Shown piece by piece: positions 1 to 8,794 of a stretch of DNA of 21,312 nucleotides (position 1 is the first letter of the stretch; every line of letters starts with the position of its first letter). Source of the stretch: Penium margaritaceum (Eukaryota > Streptophyta > Zygnematophyceae > Desmidiales > Peniaceae); the NCBI GenBank assembly GCA_023375785.1, contig SZWC01007371.1, forward strand, positions 17,716 to 39,027, read 5' to 3'. The notes under the pieces were generated by a model that searched no databases, was not told where the DNA came from, and saw only the letters and a list, made by a program, of their open reading frames with translations. Position numbers and translations under genes: made by a program.

Positions 1-190
1 AGGAGGGGGGAAAGGGGGGGAGGGGACGAGGGGGTGAGGGGCAAGGGGACGAAGGGGCGAGGGGGTGAGGGGGTGGGAGGGCGGGAGGGCGGGAGGGCTG
101 GAGGACAGAGAGGGCGAGAGGCAATGGGGGAGACAGGGCAGGGGGGAGGGAGGGAAAGAGGGAGGGAAGGACGGAGGGAGGGGAGGGAGG
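1..190. repeat. G-rich purine low-complexity tract
   Basis: The plus strand is almost wholly G and A, made of short GGGA, GGGGA and GGGC units, with many runs of four or more G. No unit of fixed length repeats cleanly, so this is low-complexity DNA and not a minisatellite. It ends exactly where the copia-1 3' LTR starts (TGATGG at 191), so it is the flank into which copia-1 inserted. The ORF that crosses it (about 34-315) is Gly/Arg/Glu-rich purely because of base composition. Confidence 0.8.
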
Positions 191-1031
191 TGATGGAAAA
201 CTGGGGCAACCCTCAGGGAGGTGATCAGGCTCACCAAAAGCCGCCTAGGCAGGACCAACTGTTTGTGAGAGGGAGTTGCAGGTTGCACAGAAAAAAGTTA
301 TGGAAGCGAATGTAGGTTGGCAAAGAATGTGAATTTCTGAATCGACTGTTGAGTGAGAAAATTACATTTGCACAGCTTTCTAACAAGCCTAAGTACGCCT
401 CATTTGGCACATGGAGCTGGAAGAACCACTCTATCAAAGTTCACCTCCTGGCACACTCCTAGCCTAGCGGATGAGCGGCAGTCACACTCTCACACAAGAC
501 AATTACCATCCCTGCCTTGTGCACAACCAATACTCTGGTGGGGACCTTCCTTGAAGCTCCCTGAATGTCCTCCTGCTCCCTTTCTACCTTGATGGCCGAT
601 CCAAACCTCCCTGGCTGATAATTGTGGCCGTCATTGGTGCTGGTAGTGCAGGACCCGTAACTTGAACCAGACCCTTTGCCACCAAACCTTGAAAATCCAT
701 CTTCCTCAAACGGACTCCGAATCGAGTTCCATAAAGTGCTACAGAACCACACAAACATCCTCTATTCACTTTTGTGACCTGATGATTTTTATCGAGCAAC
801 CCACTTTGGTCACTTTTTTTGGCACCCTATATCCAACACGAGGAAGGGAGGGAGGGAGGGTGTGTGTGTGAGTAGGTGAGTGTTTGAGTGAGTGAGAAGG
901 TGGGTGGATGAGCGAGTGAGTGAATGAGTGACTTGGTGACTGGGTGGCTGGATGAGTGGGTGGGTAAGTGAGTGAGTGAGTGAGAGAGTGAGTGAGATGG
1001 TGAGTGAGAACAAAAATCACACAAGTCCACA
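191..1031 (-). repeat. copia-1 3' LTR (841 bp)
   Basis: On the plus strand it starts TGATGGAAAACTGGGG and ends GTCCACA, giving the expected TG...CA ends. It matches 5207-6061 along its length. The terminal 23 bases (1009-1031) are present only in this copy. On the element's own strand, the LTR begins TGTGGAC directly after the polypurine tract and is followed within about 23 bp by a TCAC-rich tandem array, which therefore lies in U3. The last four codons and the stop of the polyprotein read into the LTR (1017-1031). Confidence 0.88.
861..1008. repeat. TGAG/TGGG tetranucleotide-type array inside copia-1 3' LTR
   Basis: About 148 bp of imperfect 4-bp units (GTGA, GTGG, GCGA and a TG-only start) on the plus strand. 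Three units make 12 bp, so the minus strand reads as a Thr-His-Ser-Leu repeat in every frame, and ORFs called here are artefacts. The array is homologous to 5882-6061 in the other LTR, so it was already in the LTR when copia-1 inserted. Confidence 0.85.
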
Positions 1032-1396
1032 CTGTCCCCTCAGCTGCTGAAAGCGGTGTGCTGCCAGCGGCTTGGTCAGGAAGTCTGCCAGCATCATGCT
1101 TGAAGGGCAGAACTTGATCTGCACCACCTGCTTTGCCACGAGTTTGCGGATGAAGTGATATCGCAGGTTAATGTTCTTGTTGCAGGCGTGAAACTCTGCG
1201 TTCTTGGTCAGAGCAATGGCGCTCATGTTGTCACAGTAGATTGTAGTCGCTGTGGTCTGCTGCTGTCCAAGGCTTTCCCGCAGCTCATGCAACCACACGG
1301 CTTCTTTTGCTGCTTCACTCAAGGCGATGTACTCAGCTTCGGTGGAGGAGAGAGCGACCCACTCTTGCCTTTTGCTCCTCCAACTGATTGCACCTC
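1017..1396 (-). other. copia-1 RNase H C-terminal part (shifted frame)
   Basis: After the frameshift the second frame reads SWRSKRQEWVALSSTEAEYI, then CDNMSAIALTKN and ADFLTKPL, the standard copia RNase H end. Catalytic Glu (STEAEY) and Asp (YCDN) are present. The protein ends GQCGLV at a TGA inside the 3' LTR. RNase H removes the RNA template from the RNA-DNA hybrid. Confidence 0.85.
1032..1042 (-). promoter_or_regulatory. copia-1 polypurine tract
   Basis: On the minus strand this is TGAGGGGACAG, ending directly at the TGTGGAC start of the 3' LTR. It primes plus-strand DNA synthesis in copia elements. Here it lies inside the coding sequence, because the polyprotein reads through it and stops within the LTR. 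Confidence 0.65.
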
Positions 1397-2665
1397 CCCG
1401 AGTACAAACACGAACCCACTGGTCGACCTCCTTGTGTCCAAGTCACCTCCCCAATCTGCATCACTGTAGCCAATGAGGATGGGGCTGTTGTTTCCGTTGA
1501 AGGTGAGGCAAAGGCTGCTGCTGCTGTCAAGGTAGCGCAGCACGCGCTAGACTGCCTCCCAATGCGGCACGCCCGGATTCACGCAAAACTTGCTGAGCAT
1601 TCCCACTACTTGGTTGATGTCGAGGCGCGTGCCGACTGCTGCATACATGAGGCTTCCAATTGCTGTTTGGTACGGCACTGCTTCTATACGGCTGCTCTCT
1701 TCCATGCCGCGGGGATTCTGCGTCATGCTCACCTTCGCTCCCACTTCCACTGGTGTTGCGGCCTTGCACGCTCTTGCCATGTTAAAGCACTTGACGATGT
1801 CGCTCACGTACGAGCTCTGCGACAACTCCAAAGTCAGCTGCTGCCGGTCGCGCTCGACCTGAAGGCCGAGGGAGTAGCTGAGCTCTCCCATGTCTTTCAT
1901 GGAAAACTCGGCAGCAAGGGACTACTTCACATCGTCCGAAAGAGACTTGGAGTGAGATGCAATGAGCAGATCATCAACATAGAGCAAGATGATGACCTTG
2001 CTTGCCTCTTGCGTGCGTCCATAGACTACATGGTCAGCTTCAGTTCGCACAAAGCCAAGGCCAGCCAGCTGCGAATCGATCCTGTGGTACCATGCTCGTG
2101 GGGCTTGCTGCAGGCCGTAGAGGGCCTTCACAAGCTTGCACACCAAATCCTCCTTTCCCTCCACCAAATACCCCTCCAGTTGCTCCATGTACACATCCTC
2201 CTCGAGGTCACCATTCAGAAATGCACAAGTCACATCCATTTGGTGGACCTCCCAGTCCATAGCAGAAGCAGGAGCGAGGATCGCTCGGATGGATAGGAAC
2301 TTTGTGACAGGTGCAAATGTCTCATTGTAATCCACACCCTCTGTCTGTGCATACCCCTTTGAAACCAACCGTACTTTGTACCTGAGCACCTTACCATCCG
2401 CACCACGCTTGCGCCTGAAGATCCACCGGCACCCGATCACCCGGCTGCCACGTGGAGCTTCCTCGAGGGTCCAGGTGCCGTTCTTCATGAGCGCACCATA
2501 CTCCTCGTCTGCTGCGACACGCCAATCTGCCACCTCGGCGTTGCGCATGGCGTCAGCAAATGTGGCTGGGTCATCGGTGACTGTGAGGAAGAGAAGCTCG
2601 AGGTCAGACGACTCTGTTGGTGGTGGAACGGTGCACAAGTTCATCCGCTCCTCCAGCGGCCTCTG
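1319..2665 (-). other. copia-1 reverse transcriptase domain and start of RNase H
   Basis: RVT_2-type RT motifs appear in order: GCRWIFRRKRGADGK, YKVRLVSKGYAQ, HQMDVTCAFLNGDL, ALYGLQQAPRAWY and the catalytic LLYVDDLLIAS. A TAG at 1922 interrupts the frame before the MKDMGELSYSLGL motif, and a second TAG at 1547 falls in HWEAV*RVLRYL. The start of RNase H (GYSDADWGGDLDTRRSTSG) is still in this frame. The frame is then lost at a shortened G run near 1394-1400, and the apparent tail down to 1319 is out of frame. Confidence 0.87.
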
Positions 2666-2740
2666 TTAGCTTGCGAGGCACTCGGATCGCCTCAGCGGCT
2701 CCCCACTTTCCTTTGCTCCTTTGTTGATGCGTGTGGATCG

Positions 2741-3973
2741 TCATGGAAGCTGCTGTATGTTGCCTTGTTGCTCCTCCTTATCAGACTCGGCTGCTGGCTC
2801 CTTCTCCTTCTCAGCTCCCTCCACCTCCTTGTCGTTACCGCTCTCACCGCCATCTTCTACACCATCCTCTTCTGCTACCGGAACTTCTCCCACTTCTGGT
2901 ACAAATGCGGGAGCAAGTGTCACTACAGACATAGGGCACCAAGTCCAGCCCTTCACGGCCTCTTGAAAGACCACGTTACGGCTGCGGATGATGTTGCGTG
3001 TAGTGAGGTTGTAAAGGCGATATCCCATGGTTTCGTAGCCAAGGAAGGCGGCCTTCACTGACTTTGCGTCTAGCTTGTTACGGCTGCCGGTAGGCACGTG
3101 CACGAATGCGCCACACCTGAAGAATTTCAGGTGTGTCAGTGTTGGCTTGCGTCCCGTCCACGCCTCCTTCGGTGTCATCAGCGGCACGGCGCGAGCGCGA
3201 TTGGGACTCTGGTTTTTCTGGTACACGACAGTGCTGGCCGCTTCCGCCCTGAAGGGTGGTGGGAGCTCCGTGTCTTGGAGCATGGTGCGAACACGCTCCA
3301 TGAGTGTGCGGTTTGTGCGTTCAGTCACGCCGTTCAGCTGCGGTGTTCCAGGTGGGTTGACCCTGTGCTTGATCCCGCGACGCTTGAGGAAGGTGCGGAA
3401 GTCGTTGGAGAGGTACTCTCCTCCACCATCGGTGTGGATCACCGTCAACCGCCTGCCACTCTCATTCTGTGTAGCAGCAATCCACACCTTGAAAGCATCA
3501 AAGCACTGATCCTTGCCAGCCAGGAAGGACATCCACGTCTTCCTCGACTTGTCATCAATGATCGTGACAAAGTACAACTTACCGGACAGGGACTGTGATG
3601 GCATAGGACCGCACAAATCTGAGTGAACGAGTGAGAGAAGCTTAACCGCCCCCTTTCCTTCCCCTGTGAAAGGAGCGCGGGCTTGGTTTCTTTCAATTCA
3701 GCTCTCACAAGCCGATGCACCAGGCTGTTTCACCCCCTTGAGCTCCAGGCCACGGACCATCTGCTGCATGGAGATGAGGGCGCCAAAGCCGAGGTGACCG
3801 AGACGGCGGTTCCACAGGCCGATGTCGTGTTTTCCCTCTCTTGCTGCCAATGTTGAGTCGACTTCCTTCTCCGACGCCACGTAGAGGCGGTAAAGACCGT
3901 CCTCCTTGTTCGCTTTTGCAAACACACGGCCTGCAAGGGCAGAGATGGTGCAGCCACCATTCTCAAAGAAAAC
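2741..3973 (-). other. copia-1 pre-integrase zinc finger and integrase core
   Basis: The frame carries the GAG-pre-integrase motif LWNRRLGHLGFGAL, then SACES followed by TGA at 3698 where the family has the second Cys of the HHCC finger. The DDE core comes next: Asp in LVHSDLCGP, Asp in HTDGGGEY, and Glu in LNGVTERTNRT. The last two are 35 residues apart, the usual copia spacing. The C-terminal part has the copia motif FLGYETMGYRLYN and ends in an acidic Glu/Asp/Lys linker before RT. The domain integrates element cDNA into the genome. The TTG-initiated piece at 3616 is only a continuation of the same frame. Confidence 0.88.
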
Positions 3974-5107
3974 CTACATGCCTTCAGAGATGAGAGATGA
4001 GACAGAGAGGAGGTTAGCTGCCAGCCCCGGAACATGGAGCACCCCCTTCACACGACGTTCCATGTGCTTACCCTCAATGGAAGCACAAAACACAATCTCA
4101 TCATCTCCAACCGTCATTTGCACAAGATTTTCCTCCATGTACACCCGACGAGGCTCGATGGCGGTGTAGACGACGAACCACTCCTGGCAACATGTCATGT
4201 GCCGCGTGGCTCCCGAGTCGATGATCCAGAACAAGGCGGTGTTGTCGGAGATGTGCAGGACCCGGATGGTGGTCACAAATCCACTCTCCCAATCTGCTGC
4301 GTTTGTGGAAGCGTCGGAATGCTTTCTCGCTCCCACTCCAGCCGCAAGGTCCGCCTTCTTCTTCCGGCATTCGCGTGCCCAATGGCCCGGCTTCTTGCAG
4401 TAGTGGCAGTTCCCCTTCTTCTTCCCTCCTTTGCCATTGCCCCTTGTTGGTGCAGTACCACCCCCACGACCAGAGTTGGTGATGAGAGTGACGTCCTGTC
4501 TGCTTTCGCCCTCCTCTTCCTTCCGTCGCTCCTCCTCAAACAGCAGGCTCCCCTCCACATCGCTGAGGGAAATCTTGTCGCCGCGCTGGTCTAGGGCAAC
4601 AATGAGAGGAGTGTAACTGCTAGGATGGCCAAAGAGGATGGTTAGCATGAGAACATGCTCCTTGATAGGGTCCTCAATTATAGCAAGATGGTCAGAGAGA
4701 GACTTCACCATATTGATGTAGTCAATCATTGATCCGGACTCATCCATCTTCACAGTGTGAAAGCGACGACGCAGCTGCATGTTCATGAGGATTGACTTGG
4801 AAGCATAGGTGGACTCAAGCGTTTTCCAAACCTCCTTTGGCATGAGGATGCCAAAGACAAGGATTTGCTGCCGTTCGGCGAGGTGGAGGTAGATGGTTGC
4901 GAGGACGCGGTCACGCTTGTCACGGTATGTACGGGCCTCGCCAGGAGAGAGAGAGCTTTCTACTGGTTCCTTCTCCTTCTCATCCACCTGACTCCACAGA
5001 CCCTTCTCCATGAGCACCATCGTCATGTTGTTGCTCAAGTTGAAGAAGTTCTTGCCTTCGAACTTGGCGATGTTGACGCTGGCCACCATAGAAGCGAATG
5101 TCGCCAT
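3974..5107 (-). other. copia-1 gag and protease domains
   Basis: Counting from the TTG at 5131, residues about 20-200 form a UBN2-type copia gag capsid region that binds and packages element RNA. A CCHC zinc knuckle follows at residues 242-255 (C242, C245, H250, C255; spacing 2-4-4). The aspartic protease active site is D305-S-G-A in WIIDSGATRHM. The segment ends at the TAG at 3974 shortly after the HVPGLAANLLSV motif typical of the protease-integrase linker. A charged stretch rich in Glu and Lys (about 198-212) precedes the knuckle. Confidence 0.88.
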
Positions 5108-5193
5108 AGTAGTGCAACGTTCAGCCCACAAACGGCTCTCTCACACAACAGGGTGCAAGGAATGCCTCAAGGATGAGACAAAGCCTTGTTCTA

Positions 5194-5205
5194 GCTCTGA
5201 TTCCA
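5194..5205 (-). promoter_or_regulatory. copia-1 primer-binding site, initiator tRNA-Met type
   Basis: One base inside the end of the 5' LTR the minus strand reads TGGAATCAGAGC. The classical plant copia primer site complementary to the 3' end of initiator tRNA-Met is TGGTATCAGAGC, so only one base differs. Position and sequence together confirm that 5207 is the inner edge of the 5' LTR. Confidence 0.85.
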
Positions 5206-5206
5206 C

Positions 5207-6061
5207 TGATGGAAAACTGGGGCAGCTCTCAGGGAGGTGATCAGGCTCACCAAGAGCCGCCTAGGTAGGACTTACTGTTTGTGAGAGGGAGGTGCACGTT
5301 GCATAGAAAGAAATTACGGAAGCGAATGTAGGTAAGAAAAAAATGCGAATGTCTGAATCGAATTTTGAGTGAGAAAATTACATTAGCACAGCTTTCTAAC
5401 GAGCCTAAGTATGCATCATTTTGCACATGGAGCTGGAAGAACGACTCTATCAAAGTTCACCTCCTAGCACAGTCCTAGCCCAACGGGATGAGCGGCAATC
5501 ACACTCTCACACAAGAGAATTACCATCCCTGCCATGTGCACAACCAATAATCTTGGTGGGGACCTTCCTAGAAGCTTCCTAAAGGTCCTCCTACTACCTT
5601 TTTACCTTGAAGGCCGCTCCAAACCTCCCTGGCCAATAATTGTGGCCGTCATTGGTGCTGGTAGTGTAGGAGCCGTCAGTTGAACCAGACCCTTTGCCAC
5701 CAAACCTTGAAAATCCATATCTCCCTCTAACGGACTCCGAATCGAGTTCCGTAAAGTGCTACAGAATCACACAAACATTCTCTATTCACTTTTGTGACCT
5801 GATGATTTTTATCCAGCAACCCACTTCGGTCACTTTTTTTTGGCACCCTATATCCAACAGGAGGAAGGGAGGGAGGGAGGGTGTGTGTGTGTGTGAGTGA
5901 GTAGGTGAGTGTCTGAGTGAGTGAGAAGGTGGGTGGATGAGGCAGTGAGTGAGTGGGTGACTGGGTGACTGGGTGGCTGGGTGAGTGGGTGGGTAAGTGA
6001 GTGAGTGAGTGAGTGAGAGAGTGAGTGAGTGAGTGAGAGAGTGAGTGAGATGGTGAGTGAG
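5207..6061 (-). repeat. copia-1 5' LTR (part homologous to the 3' LTR)
   Basis: Starts TGATGGAAAACTGGGG like the left copy and follows it with scattered substitutions and small indels. Both copies share landmarks such as the run before GGCACCCTATATCCAACA and the GGAGGGAGGG lead-in to the tandem array. Homology stops at the end of the shared GATGGTGAGTGAG. The outer 23 bases of the LTR are absent here. Because U3 is at this end, this copy's promoter region is altered. Confidence 0.85.
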
Positions 6062-6346
6062 TGAGGGAGTGAGTGAGTGAGTGAGTGAGTGAGTGAGTGA
6101 GTGGGTGGGTGGATGGGTGGGTGGGTGAATGAGTGAGTGAGTGAGTGAGCGAGCGAGCGAGTGAGTGAGTGAGTGAGTGAGAGAGTGAGTGAGTGAGTGA
6201 GTGAGTGAGTGAGTGGGTGGGTGGATGGGTGGATGGGTGGGTGGGTGGGTGGATGGGTGGGTGGGTGAATGAGTGAGTGAGTGAGTGAGCGAGCGAGCGA
6301 GTGAGTGAGTGAGTGAGTGAGAGAGTGAGTGAGTGAGTGAGTGAGT
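5882..6346. repeat. Expanded TGAG/TGGG tandem array
   Basis: About 465 bp of 4-bp-type units. 5882-6061 corresponds to the array in the other LTR, and 6062-6346 is extra. The extra part has a higher-order structure: 6101-6206 recurs without a mismatch at 6241-6346, an offset of 140 bp, including the variant units GGATGG, GAATGAG and GCGAGCGAGCGA. The long Thr/His/Ser/Leu ORFs on the minus strand (for example 5727-6407) are translations of this array and not proteins. Confidence 0.9.
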
Positions 6347-6650
6347 TGAAACTGATTAATGGATGGAAATAGTACATACGAGGCCAAGAGAATATATTTT
6401 GGACCATAAAACTCTCTGCAAGCTAGTAGAAAGCAGAAAGAGAAAACTGACGAGGAGTGTACGACCAGGAGAAAGGTGAACGCCCACAGGAAAAGTAGTA
6501 TGAGGTGTTTGAGACAGATACCATGGGACACCGGCTGGGTGGCCACAAACGCCTCCTCCTACCTTGTGCACAGCCGATGTCCCGTGGCTGGGTCGAAGCA
6601 CACAATATTCGGCCGCCCCCTGGCAAAATCCCCTTTGCCTCCTCTTGTGC
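6347..6650 (-). other. 3' tail of the non-LTR element, no clear coding
   Basis: This stretch lies downstream of the last recognisable RT-family motif and upstream of the tandem array. Frames here are hydrophobic or mixed and I recognise no domain. It is more AT-rich between about 6347 and 6480 than its surroundings, as a 3' untranslated region might be. No poly-A tail is visible on the minus strand at the array junction. Confidence 0.4.
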
Positions 6651-7657
6651 GTCACCGATGCCACTCTCGCATCACCGCAGCCAGCTCCCGCACCACTGCG
6701 TCGTGAACAGCCTTTTGCGCTCCACCCCATGCACAACGCAGCGCGTGCTGCGACGTGCACGGGCGAAGCGGCGCTTGTGCTGGGCAGACACAGGTAGGGG
6801 TGTGCCAGCGGCAGGCCCAACTGGAAACTGCATGCCACACGTCAATCCTCCGGTGCCATGTATAACTGATCTGCCACTGACCGCGGATGAGCCAGTATCC
6901 AATCCCCGCTATGATCCCCCTGAACTGTTGCCAGGCACTGCAACTGTTGGAGAGCCTCCTCCACTCCCAAGTCTGTAGAGACCGTTGCCCGCAAGTCTGT
7001 CAGGTGCCACTCGTAAAGCCGTGAGCTCAAGTCCTGGAATTGTCAGTGTGGGCTCCCCTGCACACACGCCACCAAGTAGGGGATCTCACTCTTGATGGAC
7101 TCCGATAGTCTCTGCATCGTCTCCTCCCGCAGCTCCTCAAAAGGCCCTCTATACCATCTTTTTTGTGTATACTCCGCCGCTACACCCTCTTCCCCCGACT
7201 CTATTGCATGAAGGAGCTTGCACACATCGTGCCAGGTGTGGAGGCGGCTGCAGATGTAAGAGAGCGGAGCCAGTGATGCTTGCTGGGCTTGACCTCAGCC
7301 GCCAAGCGGGATGGGAAGATGGGCCTGGCGCTCAGCATGTGCCAGCTCTTGTCCCTCCCGTGGCGTCTGTACACCCTGCAACTGGACCAGGCGTCGGAGA
7401 CACACCCCAACACACTCGTCAAATATCCGGAGTCGAGAAAGCTACCATTCTGTCAGAGGTGTCAGTTGTGTGAGTTGCTGCAGGCATTACATGACGCACG
7501 TGCAAAGAACCGCAATGGCCGCCTGCACGTCCAGCAGGTCAGGCAGCGACCCCATCAAGGCCTCCACCTCTCCTACAGACTCCTCCTATCACTCTTGACA
7601 AAAGGCCTCTGTCCCCAATGGCGCCCCTAAGATAACGATGCCCTCCCCAACCCTGGT
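6651..7657 (-). pseudogene. Non-LTR reverse transcriptase, C-terminal half (3' of copia-2)
   Basis: Reading on from the copia-2 junction, the minus strand gives GIVILGAPLGTEAF, MGSLPDLLDVQAAIAVL, FDECVGVCLRRLVQL and RQAHLPIPLGG, then SLAPLSYICSRL. This is the order seen after the RT active site in non-LTR RT proteins of protists and algae. In-frame stops include 7589-7591 and 7586-7588, with several more further on. After a frameshift near 6790 a Cys/His cluster (CVC, C, H, C in CVCPAQAPLRPCTSQHALRC) is followed by HDAVVRELAAVM, the usual C-terminal motif. The N-terminal half lies at 13358-14835, 5.7 kb away. It is clearly dead. Confidence 0.8.
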
Positions 7658-7660
7658 GAA
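7656..7660. repeat. Target-site duplication, left copy (GTGAA)
   Basis: GTGAA directly outside the left LTR of copia-2 matches GTGAC at 13358-13362 in four of five bases. Five bases is the usual copia target duplication length. The copies flank a complete element lying inside one RT reading frame. Confidence 0.75.
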
Positions 7661-8364
7661 TTTCTGGAATGCTGTCCTGGCATGCCCTGAACCACCTTAG
7701 TGTGCACGGCTTCTTAGTGGAAAGAGACTTCCAAGGGAGGTGTGTGCTTTTGGACGCCACAACACCAAGGGAGCAAAATTCTGGCAGAATCCAGATTGCG
7801 GAAACTGAGAAAGGCTGGGAATCATTAATGGTTAGATATTCTGGTGAGATTACATCAGATTCGTATAGCTTGTGATCTAAGCTTTCCAAGCACACCCAAA
7901 ACGGAGCAGTAGAGTCCCTGCTACGGTCGTCGAAGTAACCCTTGGTGGAGCCGCCCACCATGCCTTGCACGCTAGGCAACGGGAGGCGCTTTGATGATGA
8001 TCCGTCGGAGCGCCTTTCCTCGCCTAGAAGTCAAGGAGAAGTTCATCCTGGTCAAGGAGGTCACCCTGGTCACTTTGTTCATGCCCCTGGTTCATTTGGA
8101 GCTCGTTGGAGACAAACTCGGACCACCGCGGTGGAATAATCCCGTCACCAATGACGGAGACCCAGATTCCACCCGCCCACCACCCGAACTTCGGATGGGG
8201 CTAACGTTCTGAATTTTCAACCAAATCGAGCAACTGAAAGCTCAAAACCGCATGGAAAAATCTAGGAAGTCCAAATCTACAATCTGATCAGACATCCAAC
8301 CACTCTCTAGTGGCTGAACAAGGAAAACGGCAAACGGCATCCATGGCAGGGGCACTTTTTAACA
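7661..8364 (-). repeat. copia-2 3' LTR (704 bp)
   Basis: Matches 12649-13357 throughout. It ends TTTTTAACA on the plus strand, so it begins TGTTAAAAAG on the element's strand. The left end reads TTTCTGGAAT where the other copy has TGTCAGGAAT, so its terminal TG has mutated. It lacks a 9-bp stretch (about CAACGCATC) present near 12877 in the other copy and has a few extra bases near 8155. Confidence 0.88.
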
Positions 8365-8373
8365 ATCTCTCCG
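8365..8373 (-). promoter_or_regulatory. copia-2 polypurine tract
   Basis: The minus strand reads CGGAGAGAT directly before TGTTAAAAAG. This matches the GGGGGAGAT-TGTT junction typical of copia elements, and is seen intact in copia-3. Confidence 0.65.
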
Positions 8374-8407
8374 TACACCTTCCATGCTGGATGCCTGATG
8401 CTCGCTC

Positions 8408-8791
8408 TTACTCGTCCGCTCCTTTGCCTTCAAGCCCTTCACAGCTTGTCAACCCAAGCTCTGCAAGGCTGATGACATGCCGATCCTGGGGCTGCACCTT
8501 GGTCAAGCAATCCGCAAGCATGTGCTTCGTACTAAAATGCTGCAGCACAACCTTTCCCTTCTCCACCATGTGACGCGCGTAGTGGTAGTGCACGACGATG
8601 TGCTTTGTCCTCCTGTGCTGTGTCGGGTTGTTGGTCAACGAGATGGAGCCGGTGTTGTCCTCTTGAACCACTGTAGGCTCCTGCTGCGGCACGCCAAGCT
8701 CCCCCAGCAATGTGCGGAGCCACACCACTTCCTTGACCGCCTCGGCCAGAGCAACGTACTTCGCCTCCACTGTGGAGGTGGCGGCACAGTC
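8408..8791 (-). other. copia-2 RNase H C-terminal part
   Basis: The frame reads on as VEAKYVALAEAVKEVVW, with the catalytic Glu in VEAKY, then QEDNTGSISLTNNP with the catalytic Asp, RRTKHIVVHYHYARHMVE and HMLADCLTKVQPQDRH. This is the standard copia RNase H end. It stops at 8408, 44 bp inside the 3' LTR, with the polypurine tract in between. Confidence 0.85.
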
Positions 8792-8794
8792 CTA

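Larger units (their letters stand above)
1017..5107 (-). pseudogene. copia-1 gag-pol polyprotein, disrupted
   Basis: One frame of about 1,360 codons encodes gag, protease, integrase, RT and RNase H in the copia order. The likely start is the ATG at 5107 (MATF...), about 85 bp inside the primer site; a TTG at 5131 also opens the frame but is less natural. Six in-frame stops break it: TAG 3974-3976, TGA 3698-3700, TGA 2741-2743, TAA 2666-2668, TAG 1922-1924 and TAG 1547-1549. Each time the homology resumes in the same frame. One frameshift sits near 1394-1400 in a G run, and RNase H finishes in the new frame with a stop at 1017-1019. The pattern is point-mutation decay of a former single polyprotein. 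Confidence 0.9.
191..6346 (-). mobile_element. copia-1: Ty1/copia LTR retrotransposon, non-autonomous now
   Basis: This is a full-length copia element on the minus strand. From its 5' end (right) it has a 5' LTR, a primer-binding site, gag, protease, integrase, reverse transcriptase, RNase H, a polypurine tract and a 3' LTR. Integrase before RT marks the Ty1/copia superfamily. The two LTRs match over more than 800 bp, at roughly nine bases in ten by eye, so the insertion is not recent. The outer end of the 5' LTR is missing and replaced by tandem repeat, so the right boundary is uncertain (6061 to 6346) and no target-site duplication can be recognised. The coding frame has six stops and one frameshift, so it cannot make its own proteins. 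Confidence 0.88.

Noticed and set aside
186..190. GGAGG as a target-site duplication of copia-1
   Set aside because: The partner copy cannot be identified because the outer end of the 5' LTR is replaced by tandem repeat. Low-complexity flanks would match by chance.
1388..2296. 302-codon plus-strand ORF
   Set aside because: It lies antisense to the copia-1 RT/RNase H domain, which has clear motifs on the minus strand. It has no recognisable motif and reflects the low stop density of the complement.
5882..6346. CRISPR-like repeat array
   Set aside because: The units are about 4 bp with no unique spacers. It is a microsatellite-type array in a eukaryotic context.
5727..6546. Minus-strand 226- and 232-codon Thr-His-Ser-Leu repeat proteins
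   Set aside because: They are translations of a 4-bp tandem array that is open in several frames at once, with no independent coding signal.
7669..7875. Plus-strand ORF repeated at 12594-12806
   Set aside because: The two similar ORFs are simply the two copia-2 LTRs. The resemblance comes from the LTR duplication, not from a gene family.
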